This document shows, piece by piece, positions 18,042-25,270 of a stretch of DNA of 64,000 bases. The position numbers and the translations under genes are program-made. How positions within the stretch are numbered: the stretch's first letter is position 1; each line of letters begins with the position of its first letter. This DNA is from Parahaliea maris (GTDB lineage: Bacteria > Pseudomonadota > Gammaproteobacteria > Pseudomonadales > Halieaceae). Below the pieces are notes generated by a model. The model was not told the DNA's origin. It saw only the letters and a list, made by a program, of their open reading frames with translations, and searched no databases. The DNA is taken from contig NZ_VRZA01000001.1 in assembly GCF_008064665.1 (NCBI RefSeq), positions 310,001 to 374,000 on the forward strand, given 5' to 3'.

Positions 18042-18126
18042 AGCTGGCTTCCTCCTGCGGAAGTGCGTTTACTTCAATCTCTCCCGCCTGTAGCGGGAAT
18101 GGGTTATTCGTCAACCGCCATGCGCC

Positions 18127-18495
18127 CTACCGGCCTTTGCCTTTGGGCCGGTTCTTGTCGCCCGCAGGTATACCCTTACCGTCACCGCGCTGCCCCTGGC
18201 CGTATTTGCCCTCGGTACAAGGCATCCCGGCCCCAGGCTGGCCACCGGTGCCGCGGTTACCACAGGGCGCATTGACCCCGCCTGACTGGGACTGGGTTCT
18301 GGCGAGATCCCGATAGCGGGACTGGATTTCCTGGCGTTCTTCCACAGTGGCGGCCCGCTGCCACTGCTGCTGGTATTCCTCTCGCTGCTGCGCCGTGAGG
18401 CCTTGCAGCGCCGAGTCCCCCGAAGGTGGCTCAGCCACCGCCTGAAGCCCGTGCAATACCAGCCCGACTGCCAACATCCACCAGCGCTTCATCAT
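18127..18495 (-). CDS. Small exported Gln/Gly-rich protein
   Basis: 122 residues with a signal peptide (MMKRWWMLAVGLVLHGLQAV, cleavage near AVAEP). A Gln- and Arg-rich helical stretch follows (LTAQQREEYQQQWQRAATVE), then a Gly/Pro/Lys-rich tail with two Cys residues (NAPCGNRG and GMPCTEGK). It has no recognised domain. It lies about 30 bases downstream of the lipoprotein gene at 18526-19641 and 85 bases upstream of the large exported protein on the same strand, so all three could be one transcript. Confidence 0.55.
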   Translation of the reverse strand: MMKRWWMLAVGLVLHGLQAVAEPPSGDSALQGLTAQQREEYQQQWQRAATVEERQEIQSRYRDLARTQSQSGGVNAPCGNRGTGGQPGAGMPCTEGKYGQGQRGDGKGIPAGDKNRPKGKGR

Positions 18496-18525
18496 TACCG
18501 TCTCTCCGGGGGCACTCGCCCCGTT

Positions 18526-19641
18526 TCAAAAATTGCCGCCTGACATAACGCCAGTGAGGTTCTGCTGCAACTGCAATACACCGCTGCTGCTGTATACCTG
18601 GGTATCGATGGTGAAGCTGATCAGGCCCTTGGCCGGCGCAATCCAGAACTCACTTCGTTCGGCCACACTGGTATCACGACGGAATTCGTCGTAGGTCACC
18701 AGGTACTCATAGTGGTCAGTGATAATCACCCGGTAGGCGGGCAACTCCACCGCTCCGAGCTGGTGCGGTTCCAGGGCATAGCGCTCGACGACCCGGCTAC
18801 CCTGTGTGATTGGTCCGGAGGTATGGCCGCCGTACATCAAGTAGTAGTCATGGGTAGACAGCGCCGTGGCGAAGGCCGGTGAGGGTATGGACAGGACGCC
18901 CAGGGTATCGGTGGCCTGGTCGAGGTAACTATTGCCATCGGCGTCCTTCAGGTCGAACAGCGCACCCTTGCTGTCCTGGAAAATGGCAGTGACAGACTCT
19001 TCCACCACGCCCGAGTCTTCCAGGGTGACTCGCCACTGGCGCTCCAGCACCTCTTCATCGACTCCGGCCACCTCCAGCGGCGCGAATGCCATACGAATTG
19101 CCACGGCAGTCGACTGGGCCGGGTCGGCTCCGGGGCCGCTGCGCTCCAGCGTCCCGTCAAATCGTGCAACGTCCCCCGCCTGGTAGCGACGGATGGCATC
19201 CCCTTCCAGAAACTGGGGTTCCAGGTAAAACACCTCATCCGATGCAAGGAACTCCATCAGTTGGTCATTGCCTTCAAAACCGCTGGTCAGGAGATGGCAG
19301 GGTTCAAGACTTCCTCCGCACAACAGTCGCCACCCCTTCTTCCAGCCGGCAAACTGGTAGCCCGCTTCCGGAGTCGCCGTATAAGTCTCGTCGAAGTGGA
19401 TGTCCGCAACCTCTACAGCGCACTGAGAGCCGCTTTCACAGAGCAGGCTGCCTGACATGGACGCCACCTCACCGTGTTCGGGTACCCCTACCTGAATACG
19501 GCAGGCGCTCAGCGCTGCCACAAGGATCAGCAAAAGACCTGCGCGCACCGTCTGGCCACCTCGTCGCACAGGACGGGCAAATGGCCAACCCGCCTCCAGA
19601 CGCAAGTCGCCGAACGTCGTCATTTTTGAGTGCATCGCCAT
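18526..19641 (-). CDS. Lipoprotein with InlB/flaw-type repeat, unknown function
   Basis: The frame gives 371 residues. A lipoprotein signal (RAGLLLILVAALSAC) lies inside, so translation may really start at a GTG at 19548 that yields a classical short signal peptide. The next 80 residues (GEVASMSGSLLCESGSQCAV, ending AGYQFAGWK) match the secreted beta-repeat type ending in FxGW, known from InlB-like and clostripain-associated proteins. The remainder is unrecognised. It leads the three-gene exported cluster and has an AT-rich upstream region with an FNR-like box about 100 bases away. Confidence 0.55.
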   Translation of the reverse strand: MAMHSKMTTFGDLRLEAGWPFARPVRRGGQTVRAGLLLILVAALSACRIQVGVPEHGEVASMSGSLLCESGSQCAVEVADIHFDETYTATPEAGYQFAGWKKGWRLLCGGSLEPCHLLTSGFEGNDQLMEFLASDEVFYLEPQFLEGDAIRRYQAGDVARFDGTLERSGPGADPAQSTAVAIRMAFAPLEVAGVDEEVLERQWRVTLEDSGVVEESVTAIFQDSKGALFDLKDADGNSYLDQATDTLGVLSIPSPAFATALSTHDYYLMYGGHTSGPITQGSRVVERYALEPHQLGAVELPAYRVIITDHYEYLVTYDEFRRDTSVAERSEFWIAPAKGLISFTIDTQVYSSSGVLQLQQNLTGVMSGGNF

Positions 19642-19738
19642 GTACTGCCCCGCTTACAAAACCAGCCACATGCATATAACTTATAGCTATATGCTTATAC
19701 CTTATATTTCATATTAGTAAGTTCTAATGGTTTTGCAA

Positions 19739-19752
19739 TTGACCTGGATCAA
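19739..19752. promoter_or_regulatory. FNR/ANR-like box
   Basis: TTGACCTGGATCAA differs at one position from the FNR/ANR consensus TTGAT-N4-ATCAA. It lies about 100 bases upstream of the annotated start of the minus-strand lipoprotein, next to a very AT-rich stretch (19675-19735). Oxygen-responsive control of the exported-protein cluster is possible; it is an inference from one motif. Confidence 0.3.
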
Positions 19753-19890
19753 TTTTTTGTGACGAACCAGCGTTTTCCAGCGCGCTTTTATCAGACGGCC
19801 GGATTGCATATCGGCCATCGCCGCCGATACGGAATGGCCTCGGGGAAGTGACTGAGAGGTAATACAGGTACTGCGGCAGGCTGGCTGCCG

Positions 19891-20247
19891 CTAGTGGGAA
19901 ACCGCCGGATCCCGCAGGGTGGTGAGCGCCGCGTACAGCCACTCGCCGGAGGGTTGCGTGACCCCTGCGCAGGTGACCGTGTAGGGTTTCCCGGTCCAGG
20001 AGCTCTCGCTGGCCAGCCTGTCGATAAACTGCTCTGCGCTGCCGACATACTTGCCGGCACGGCGGTACTTCAGGCGCAGGTGGTCAGCGGCGTCTGCCGC
20101 GCTGTGGTCAGTGCCGTTGCGGTGAAAGGTACAGCCGCTGGTGGCCACGAACTGCAGCAGGTGATCGATCTCGGCCTCGTAATCATCACCCGCAGTGACT
20201 GCTGTCGAAAAGGCGAGCAAAAGGCACAGGAAAATCATTCGACGCAT
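19891..20247 (-). CDS. DUF5329-family exported protein
   Basis: 118 residues with a signal peptide cleaved near VTAG. The mature part matches the DUF5329 pattern: EIDHLLQFVATSGCTFHRNG, then ADHLRLKYRRAG and SGEWLY. Two conserved Cys residues (SGC and VTC) probably form a disulfide in the periplasm. It starts 10 bases after the stop of the endonuclease/phosphatase gene and is part of that operon. The family's function is unknown. Confidence 0.7.
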   Translation of the reverse strand: MRRMIFLCLLLAFSTAVTAGDDYEAEIDHLLQFVATSGCTFHRNGTDHSAADAADHLRLKYRRAGKYVGSAEQFIDRLASESSWTGKPYTVTCAGVTQPSGEWLYAALTTLRDPAVSH

Positions 20248-20257
20248 CGAGTCCGCC

Positions 20258-21103
20258 TCACATCGTCAGTTGCAATCGGGCTCGGAGCATATTGTGATCA
20301 GAGCTGCGGACGGGAATGACCTCCGTATGCAATGCCGCGAGGCCACGTACAAAGATGTGGTCCAGCGGTCTGCCGAAAGCGGTGGTGCGCAGGTCGGGCT
20401 CGAAGCCCAGCGGCTGCAGCCCGTACCGGGCAAGGGCGGCATCGACCAGGGTCTGGCGAGCGTCGCTCCAGGTATTGAAATCCCCCGCCAGGATCACCGG
20501 CCCACGATGATGGGACAGCAGGGTTTTCAGTGGACGCAACTGCTGGCGCAGGTCCTCGGTTCCCAGAGTGAAATTGACGGCGTGGAGATTGATCGCCAGC
20601 AGCCGCTGGGAATATCCCGACAGCGCATGCTCGGTGACTGCAGCGGCCTTGGGGGTGCCCAGCCAGGGCTCGAGGCGCGTGAAATTGCACTGCATGGTGG
20701 GGGCGTGGGTACTGAGGGTCATGACACCGGTCTGCAGGTCGCCACTGGTATAGCCCTGGGAGAATGACTGGTAAAGAGGCGCGTTGGGGCGCACTTCCGC
20801 CAGGTTCGCGAACAAGGCAGCCTCCTGCACGAAGGTGAGCTGGGTGTCTCCGGCGAAGGTTGTCAGATCATCCAGCCATCCCGGATTGCCGCTTTTCTGG
20901 ATGTTCCAGCTGGCTACGTTCAGGGGAAAAGATAATTCCTGACCCAACGCAACCGGCATGGTCCCCAGGTGGCGCGCACAGCCTTCCACCGCACCTTCCA
21001 GCTCCTGTGATGTCGTCGACACAGGGGCGGCCTGAAGGCTTCCGGCAAGCAACATGGCCAGTACCAGTCGGGCCGGCGTGATTAGGCGGGGAGTTGTTCT
21101 CAT
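20258..21103 (-). CDS. Exported endonuclease/exonuclease/phosphatase-family protein
   Basis: The 281-residue protein has a signal peptide (cleavage near LQAAP) and the EEP fold marks: VASWNIQKSG, the metal-binding Glu in FVQEA, AINLHAVNF, the catalytic LAGDFNTW, and the terminal SSDHNML. It should be a metal-dependent phosphodiesterase acting outside the cytoplasm on nucleic acids, phospholipids or sugar phosphates. Its stop is 10 bases upstream of the DUF5329 gene. The catalytic residues are all present, so it is probably active; the substrate cannot be told. Confidence 0.8.
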   Translation of the reverse strand: MRTTPRLITPARLVLAMLLAGSLQAAPVSTTSQELEGAVEGCARHLGTMPVALGQELSFPLNVASWNIQKSGNPGWLDDLTTFAGDTQLTFVQEAALFANLAEVRPNAPLYQSFSQGYTSGDLQTGVMTLSTHAPTMQCNFTRLEPWLGTPKAAAVTEHALSGYSQRLLAINLHAVNFTLGTEDLRQQLRPLKTLLSHHRGPVILAGDFNTWSDARQTLVDAALARYGLQPLGFEPDLRTTAFGRPLDHIFVRGLAALHTEVIPVRSSDHNMLRARLQLTM

Positions 21104-21244
21104 AACCGTGATTCTGGCAGATCAGGGTCCTGCGGGACATGACCGGGGGCGACGTCGGCGAGTCAATTGTGGCGCACCGGGTCATGGTGTGAAGCGGATT
21201 ATCGCAGCCACCTCGAAATGCCCAGACTCCACATAAACAAAAAA

Positions 21245-21266
21245 AGCCCGCACTAGTGTGCGGGCT
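21245..21266 (-). terminator. Rho-independent terminator (original tRNA-Pro terminator)
   Basis: A 9-bp perfect stem (AGCCCGCAC and GTGCGGGCT around TAGT) is followed on the minus strand by a T run. No minus-strand gene ends directly before it, but the left repeat of the tRNA-Pro island lies 30 bases away. It therefore fits as the pre-insertion terminator of the tRNA. Confidence 0.75.
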
Positions 21267-21293
21267 TCTCAAGACGCTGAAATTTCAGCGATA

Positions 21294-21319
21294 TTTGGTC
21301 GGGAGGGCAGGATTTGAAC
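21294..21319. repeat. Left attachment repeat (att site)
   Basis: This 26-bp copy of the tRNA-Pro 3' end matches 28843-28868 except for one base (GGGAGGGC against GGGACGGC). Beyond it the tRNA sequence stops, as expected for the far end of an element inserted by recombination at the tRNA 3' end. Confidence 0.8.
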
Positions 21320-21401
21320 TATTAGGCGGAAAACACGACCCCTTATAAATCAACAACTTACGAAATCCCGCATTCCCAGAAATGACCGTGATTTACTCAT
21401 C

Positions 21402-21423
21402 TGTGCCGACACTGTGCCGACAG
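21402..21423. repeat. Tandem TGTGCCGACA repeats just inside the left end
   Basis: TGTGCCGACA occurs twice with an 11-base step, about 80-100 bases inside the left attachment repeat. Short repeats at this distance are typical of arm-type integrase sites. The function is inferred from position. Confidence 0.4.
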
Positions 21424-21443
21424 CCACCTGGCGTAAGCTGTGC

Positions 21444-21471
21444 TTGACGGTGATATAGGGCGCCCTATAAT
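21444..21471 (+). promoter_or_regulatory. Toxin-antitoxin promoter with internal palindrome
   Basis: A near-consensus promoter TTGACG, 16-base spacer, TATAAT precedes the antitoxin start by about 70 bases. A perfect 16-bp palindrome TATAGGGCGCCCTATA (21454-21469) occupies the spacer and overlaps the -10. This arrangement is the usual place for autorepression by a Phd/YefM-type antitoxin or its toxin complex. Confidence 0.75.
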
Positions 21472-21539
21472 GCGGACACATAAGTGTGCACCATCTAGAA
21501 CATTATTGTGTACATCAACCCGAACTAGGGAGATATGCC

Positions 21540-21839
21540 ATGAACATTCAGGCGCTACTGGCAGAGGAAACCATTTCCATCACCAAACTGCGCAGCCAAC
21601 TCGCCAAGGTGCTTCAACGCCCCGGTCCCGTGGCGGTGCTGTCGAACAATGAGACGGCGGGCTATGTCATCAACGCGGAGGTGTTCGCCCGGTTGGTAGC
21701 CGCAGCGGAGAAAGGCGAACCGGGCATCCGCGCCCAGTTCCAGCCAACCAGTGCCCGCCTGCGGGAAATCACTGGCCGCAGCGCTGAACTACTGGCCAAC
21801 GCCAGCCCCGAGCAACTGGACGAGTTTGAGGCGCATTGA
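21540..21839 (+). CDS. Antitoxin, Phd/YefM-like, YafN type
   Basis: I start at the ATG after AGGGAGAT, giving 99 residues. The N-terminal half (ETISITKLRSQLAKVLQ, then VAVLSNNETAGYVINAEVF) is the Phd/YefM DNA-binding fold in the YafN-like form, and the acidic C-terminal tail should wrap the toxin. It overlaps the toxin frame by 4 bases. It probably represses its own promoter through the 16-bp palindrome upstream. It is carried just inside the left end of the tRNA-Pro element, where it may stabilise the island. Confidence 0.8.
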   Translation: MNIQALLAEETISITKLRSQLAKVLQRPGPVAVLSNNETAGYVINAEVFARLVAAAEKGEPGIRAQFQPTSARLREITGRSAELLANASPEQLDEFEAH

Positions 21840-22231
21840 GCACGATATACACATCACCGATGCTAACCGGGGCGCTGACGACAAAGGAGAAAGCCGCCCT
21901 GGTCGCCGACTTCAAAGCCTACGTTGAAGGCTCGGCTATTCACCACTTCGGCCGCGACGTGCCATACGACCACCCGCACACCCCGCGCAAGGTTCTGGAG
22001 CACGGTGTGCGTCACATCCACCTGTTCGACCCGGCAAAGCCCTGGCGGCAGGAAGCCCCACCCTTCCAGAAGACCAGTGATATACATCTGGTCTATTGCA
22101 CCGGTCAGTTGGATGAAAGCCGTTACCTACTCATGGCGATGCTCGCACCCGACGGACACACCAAAGCACTCAACCGCAACGTGATGGCCAAACTCGGAAC
22201 CATGGCCGAGAAATTCAGGCTTAGGTATTGA
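21836..22231 (+). CDS. Toxin, YafO family
   Basis: The 131-residue protein matches the YafO ribosome-dependent mRNA interferase family: FGRDVPYDHP, HGVRHIHLF, FQKTSDIHLVYCTG and MAEKFRLRY at the C-terminus. A TTG at 21836, overlapping the antitoxin stop, gives the full length; an ATG at 21860 (MLTG) would be 8 codons shorter. YafO in E. coli cleaves mRNA associated with the 50S subunit. The partner antitoxin lies directly upstream. Confidence 0.8.
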   Translation: MSTIYTSPMLTGALTTKEKAALVADFKAYVEGSAIHHFGRDVPYDHPHTPRKVLEHGVRHIHLFDPAKPWRQEAPPFQKTSDIHLVYCTGQLDESRYLLMAMLAPDGHTKALNRNVMAKLGTMAEKFRLRY

Positions 22232-22309
22232 GTCACCTGAGCCCCTACTTTCAGCCCCGGCCGATAGCCCTCTCCCCCATCACCAGCCGTAAACTTTTGG
22301 TTTACTTTA

Positions 22310-22325
22310 ATGTCAGATCCGACAT
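22310..22325 (+). promoter_or_regulatory. Operator-like palindrome upstream of XRE gene
   Basis: ATGTC and GACAT arms are separated by 6 bases, next to TTTACT and CATAAA hexamers that could be -35 and -10. The XRE protein encoded 137 bases downstream could autorepress here. This is an inference from symmetry and position. Confidence 0.35.
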
Positions 22326-22461
22326 AAATTTGCACGCCATGAGACTAAGAGACAAACACTCAGCTGACTAAACTGAGAGGTCAAGATTCCCCTTTTCAAG
22401 AAGTGCCAGGATCGTAGTGGACGGTCCTGCGCCTGCAAGGAGCGACTGAGGAGATACGACA

Positions 22462-22776
22462 ATGAAAACCGCTAAGCGCAAAAAACTGGAGACCGCCGGC
22501 TGGTCCGTGGGTGACGCTGCGGACGTCCTCGGCCTCACACCGGAAGAAGAAACCTATATCGAAACCAAGCTGGCACTGGCAAAGAAGCTCAAGGCCGTCC
22601 GACAATCCCACAAGCTTAGCCAGGCTGCGTTCGCCAAACGCATCCACTCAAGCCAGTCCCGAGTGGCCAAGATGGAAGCGGGTGATCCGTCCGTCACCAT
22701 CGACCTGATGATGCGATCTCTGTTTGCCGTGGGGGTCTCACCCAAACAGATCGGCAAAGTGTTCTCTACCGCCTAA
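22462..22776 (+). CDS. XRE-family HTH regulator, antitoxin-like, without visible toxin
   Basis: 104 residues. The HTH covers about residues 42-95 (LKAVRQSHKLSQAAFAKRIH, then SSQSRVAKMEAGDPSVTIDL) and is the type found in HigA2-like antitoxins. The N-terminal segment KKLETAGWSVGDAADVLGL is typical of the same group. A RelE/HigB toxin gene usually precedes such genes, but only 230 non-coding bases separate it from yafO, which is too short. It may be an orphan antitoxin or the element's regulator. A GGAG-containing ribosome-binding site lies upstream. Confidence 0.7.
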   Translation: MKTAKRKKLETAGWSVGDAADVLGLTPEEETYIETKLALAKKLKAVRQSHKLSQAAFAKRIHSSQSRVAKMEAGDPSVTIDLMMRSLFAVGVSPKQIGKVFSTA

Positions 22777-23016
22777 AGTCCATGGGCTCAAATTGGAGTA
22801 CATACAAAAACAGCCAGCAGACTGAATGTCTAACCGACTGTTTTTAAAGAGGAATTTGGTCGACGGCACCGCATGAAAAACCAACATAACGCATTGATAT
22901 AGAAGGATTTTTTATTATTAAAACCCACCTTATACCGTCATAAATACCGACACTTCCTATTTTTGCCGATATTAGAACTCTCAGAATTGTGATGCAGGTC
23001 ACACTTACACGGCCAC

Positions 23017-23547
23017 TTACTGAGCAGCATCCCGCACACGGTCTATCTGCTCCCGGAGCCGGTCCAGCCTGCGCTCCTCTCGCTCTATTTTGTCCCGATA
23101 TTGCTCATTAATTGCCCGCATCTCAGTAGCGAGACTTTCCTTAAGCTGGGCGCCGGCCAGGTTGTTGTTGGCGTAGCCGCTGCGTCGCGTCAGGGCAGCA
23201 ACTTTTCGATCACGCTCACGATGCAACGCATCAATACGATTCTCTGCACGGTTAATCTCCCGCTCAGCAGACCTTATCTCCCTGTCTGCCGCTATTCGGT
23301 CCCAAGTGTCCCCTGAAGCTCCGGGGGCGCTCGGCTGTGCTGAGGGCTGCTCTGAGGGCTCGCCGCCCCCTGCCTGTGCACCAAGTGTCTGCGGGCCGGA
23401 CACGGCGCCCTTCACTGCGTTGTCACCGCACGGGCGCTGGCTAAATACCGGCTGCCCCCACTGGTCCTTGCACTTATAAAAACTCGTTTGGCCTACTGCC
23501 GGCACCGCGGCCAGTAGTATCACTACCCCTAGAATGCCCTTGTTCAT
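23017..23547 (-). CDS. DUF4124-domain exported protein with coiled coil (island cargo)
   Basis: The 176-residue protein has a signal peptide (cleavage near AVGQ) and a DUF4124 start: SFYKCKDQWGQPVFSQRPCG. After a Ser/Pro/Gly linker comes a long charged helix from about residue 85 to the end (REIRSAEREINRAENRIDAL and on), clearly a coiled coil. It overlaps the upstream gene by 4 bases (ATGA), so the two are co-translated. DUF4124 proteins are periplasmic and of unknown function. It is the last minus-strand gene of the element. Confidence 0.7.
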   Translation of the reverse strand: MNKGILGVVILLAAVPAVGQTSFYKCKDQWGQPVFSQRPCGDNAVKGAVSGPQTLGAQAGGGEPSEQPSAQPSAPGASGDTWDRIAADREIRSAEREINRAENRIDALHRERDRKVAALTRRSGYANNNLAGAQLKESLATEMRAINEQYRDKIEREERRLDRLREQIDRVRDAAQ

Positions 23548-24182
23548 TTTAGTCCTCTGAGCTTGGATAAAAATTGCGGGGATATCTGCGCTCGAAGTGG
23601 CGCAGCCAATGGCACATTAGAGGTATCTACATTGAATGACTCCTCCAGAATTTGCATTGCTCTTAACCTCGGACCATCTGGCAGTTCTTTGCCGTCGTAC
23701 ATATCAATAAGCGCATCGTCCGAGTCGAGGGCAATCCAACCGCCGCCCTGGATATCGTGCCACTCAAAGGTTCCGTAGAGGACATGGGCAAAGTGGCCTC
23801 CGGTGCTTCCTTCGCTTGCCCAACCATGCCCGATGAATACAACACCACCTTCGATATCGAATACGTGCGAGGCTGGATAGCCAGATACCAGCAAAATTCT
23901 ACCTTGGGCGCTCACCTGTCCAGGGGACAGCGGCTCTCCGGTTTCAGTCTCCAACAACAGAGCACCCCGAAAAGCATCTGGAAAGCCGTTAATCAGATGT
24001 TGCTGCCGTTGTGGCGATTCAGCGGAATTGATTTCATCTACTTTTTCTTGAAGCCAGTCGGCGACTAATGCGCTAGCAGACAATTTAAGACCAACGCCCC
24101 CATTTGGAGAGGGAAGCGGCTTTGAATCGAAACCGCCACTGCCACCGGTAATTTTCGTGAACTCAATATCTTTGTCTTCCAT
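23544..24182 (-). CDS. Unknown cytoplasmic protein (island cargo)
   Basis: From the ATG at 24182 (MEDKDIEFTKITGGSGGF) the protein has 212 residues and no signal or membrane segment. The central part (GGVVFIGHGWASEGSTGG, then HVLYGTFEWHDIQGGGWIAL) looks like a compact beta domain with many Gly residues. I do not recognise it. It is tightly coupled to the downstream DUF4124 exported protein and separated by about 110 bases from the TerS-like gene. As cargo of a satellite-like element it could have a defence or regulatory role, but nothing in the sequence shows this. Confidence 0.55.
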   Translation of the reverse strand: MEDKDIEFTKITGGSGGFDSKPLPSPNGGVGLKLSASALVADWLQEKVDEINSAESPQRQQHLINGFPDAFRGALLLETETGEPLSPGQVSAQGRILLVSGYPASHVFDIEGGVVFIGHGWASEGSTGGHFAHVLYGTFEWHDIQGGGWIALDSDDALIDMYDGKELPDGPRLRAMQILEESFNVDTSNVPLAAPLRAQISPQFLSKLRGLK

Positions 24183-24293
24183 GACACCGCGGCTCCGCGA
24201 GGACCGGAGCAACAGTATAGCAATACCGGTGGACTTTAATTTGTGACTGCTTTCGCAGTTTGAGCCGTAGCTATGGCGGGAGTGCAGCTCTGG

Positions 24294-24995
24294 CTATTTG
24301 AAAGCTTTATCTCGGAGGTAGAGCGGGCGCTCATCTTTGGCCCCCTCCACCTTCGTCGCTTCAAATCGGCCCCGGGTTATCGCCAGAATGTAATCCTTGA
24401 ATTCAGCATCGGGCATGTGGTCCACGCGCTTGGTCTCAAGTTCCAGAATTTCGGCTTCAAAATCCCGGTCACTCATATCCCGGACATCGCGGGAATGCTG
24501 GGTATCCCGCCCCTGGCTGTCCGTCTGTGCAACTTTCTGCGGCGCGTCCAGGCCAAGTAACCGAGCGCGGCGCTCAACACACTGGAGCGTGATTTGGAGG
24601 TACCGAGGCTCTCCGCTGCCGTCCTCGTCGTCCGTCCGCGTATTGGTACCTGGGTACTTCGTCGCTTCAAGCTCCTGAACCGAGGTGCGCACTCGCCGCT
24701 CGCAGCTTCGCATCCACATGGTCCAGGCTTCCGCCTCAACAGTATCAATCTTCGCTAGTTGCTCTGCCCGCAGTGCATCGAAATCCCGGAGCGATGATTT
24801 CAACCAACGCTCACGCACTTTCACAAGGTCACGCTTCACCGTGGCGATCGAAAGGCCCAACTCCTCGGCAATTTCTGCCTGAAGCCGGCCCTTGAGATAT
24901 TCCCGGGCGATTATTTCCTGGTGCCTGAGCCGCTCGTCAGCGTGACGGGCCGCCCTGGGGCAGCGTGTGCGGGCCGTGGTGCCATTTTCGTCCAC
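24294..24995 (-). CDS. HTH protein resembling phage terminase small subunit
   Basis: 233 residues. An HTH lies at about 25-60 (EIIAREYLKGRLQAEIAEEL, then GLSIATVKRDLVKVRERW). A helical segment follows (LRAEQLAKIDTVEAEAW), then the motif EPRYLQITLQCVERRARLLG followed by LDAPQKV. This order is what I recall for terminase-small-subunit-like proteins in prophages and islands. It starts 2 bases after the stop of the 90-residue HTH gene. If it is a real TerS, the element could redirect packaging by a helper phage, as phage-inducible islands do. No large terminase is present. Confidence 0.5.
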   Translation of the reverse strand: MDENGTTARTRCPRAARHADERLRHQEIIAREYLKGRLQAEIAEELGLSIATVKRDLVKVRERWLKSSLRDFDALRAEQLAKIDTVEAEAWTMWMRSCERRVRTSVQELEATKYPGTNTRTDDEDGSGEPRYLQITLQCVERRARLLGLDAPQKVAQTDSQGRDTQHSRDVRDMSDRDFEAEILELETKRVDHMPDAEFKDYILAITRGRFEATKVEGAKDERPLYLRDKAFK

Positions 24996-24997
24996 AG

Positions 24998-25270
24998 TTA
25001 ATCGCTCACCTCAAGGGGGTCACTTGTCGCTCCAAAGCCTTCTGCCTCCAACGCCAACTGCCTTGCATGATGGAGCTGCCATATCGGGTGCTTTGCATCT
25101 TCCAACAGGAGGTTCTTGTCTTGGGGAAAGTACAGGCTCGCAACGGCAAGCTGAACCAACTCGATTGCCTCAGATGTTTTTACTCCGAGGTGCGCGGCAA
25201 TTTCGTCAAAGCTCAGGCCAATAGCGCGAAGTTCAATGGCCTGTCGGTATCGGGCGGCGAGAGTGCTCAT
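24998..25270 (-). CDS. Small HTH protein
   Basis: 90 residues with a sigma-like HTH (YRQAIELRAIGLSFDEIAAH, then LGVKTSEAIELVQLAV) and a short C-terminal tail. It sits between the iteron-bearing 303-residue gene, which it overlaps by 4 bases, and the TerS-like gene 2 bases away. The tight packing says operon. Paired small HTH and TerS-like proteins occur together in phage packaging modules, but its exact role here is unknown. Confidence 0.55.
   Translation of the reverse strand: MSTLAARYRQAIELRAIGLSFDEIAAHLGVKTSEAIELVQLAVASLYFPQDKNLLLEDAKHPIWQLHHARQLALEAEGFGATSDPLEVSD

Noticed and set aside
22988-23003. TGTGATGCAGGTCACA, a perfect CRP half-site pair
   Set aside because: It lies between the 3' ends of two converging genes, where no promoter is expected, so I treat it as chance.
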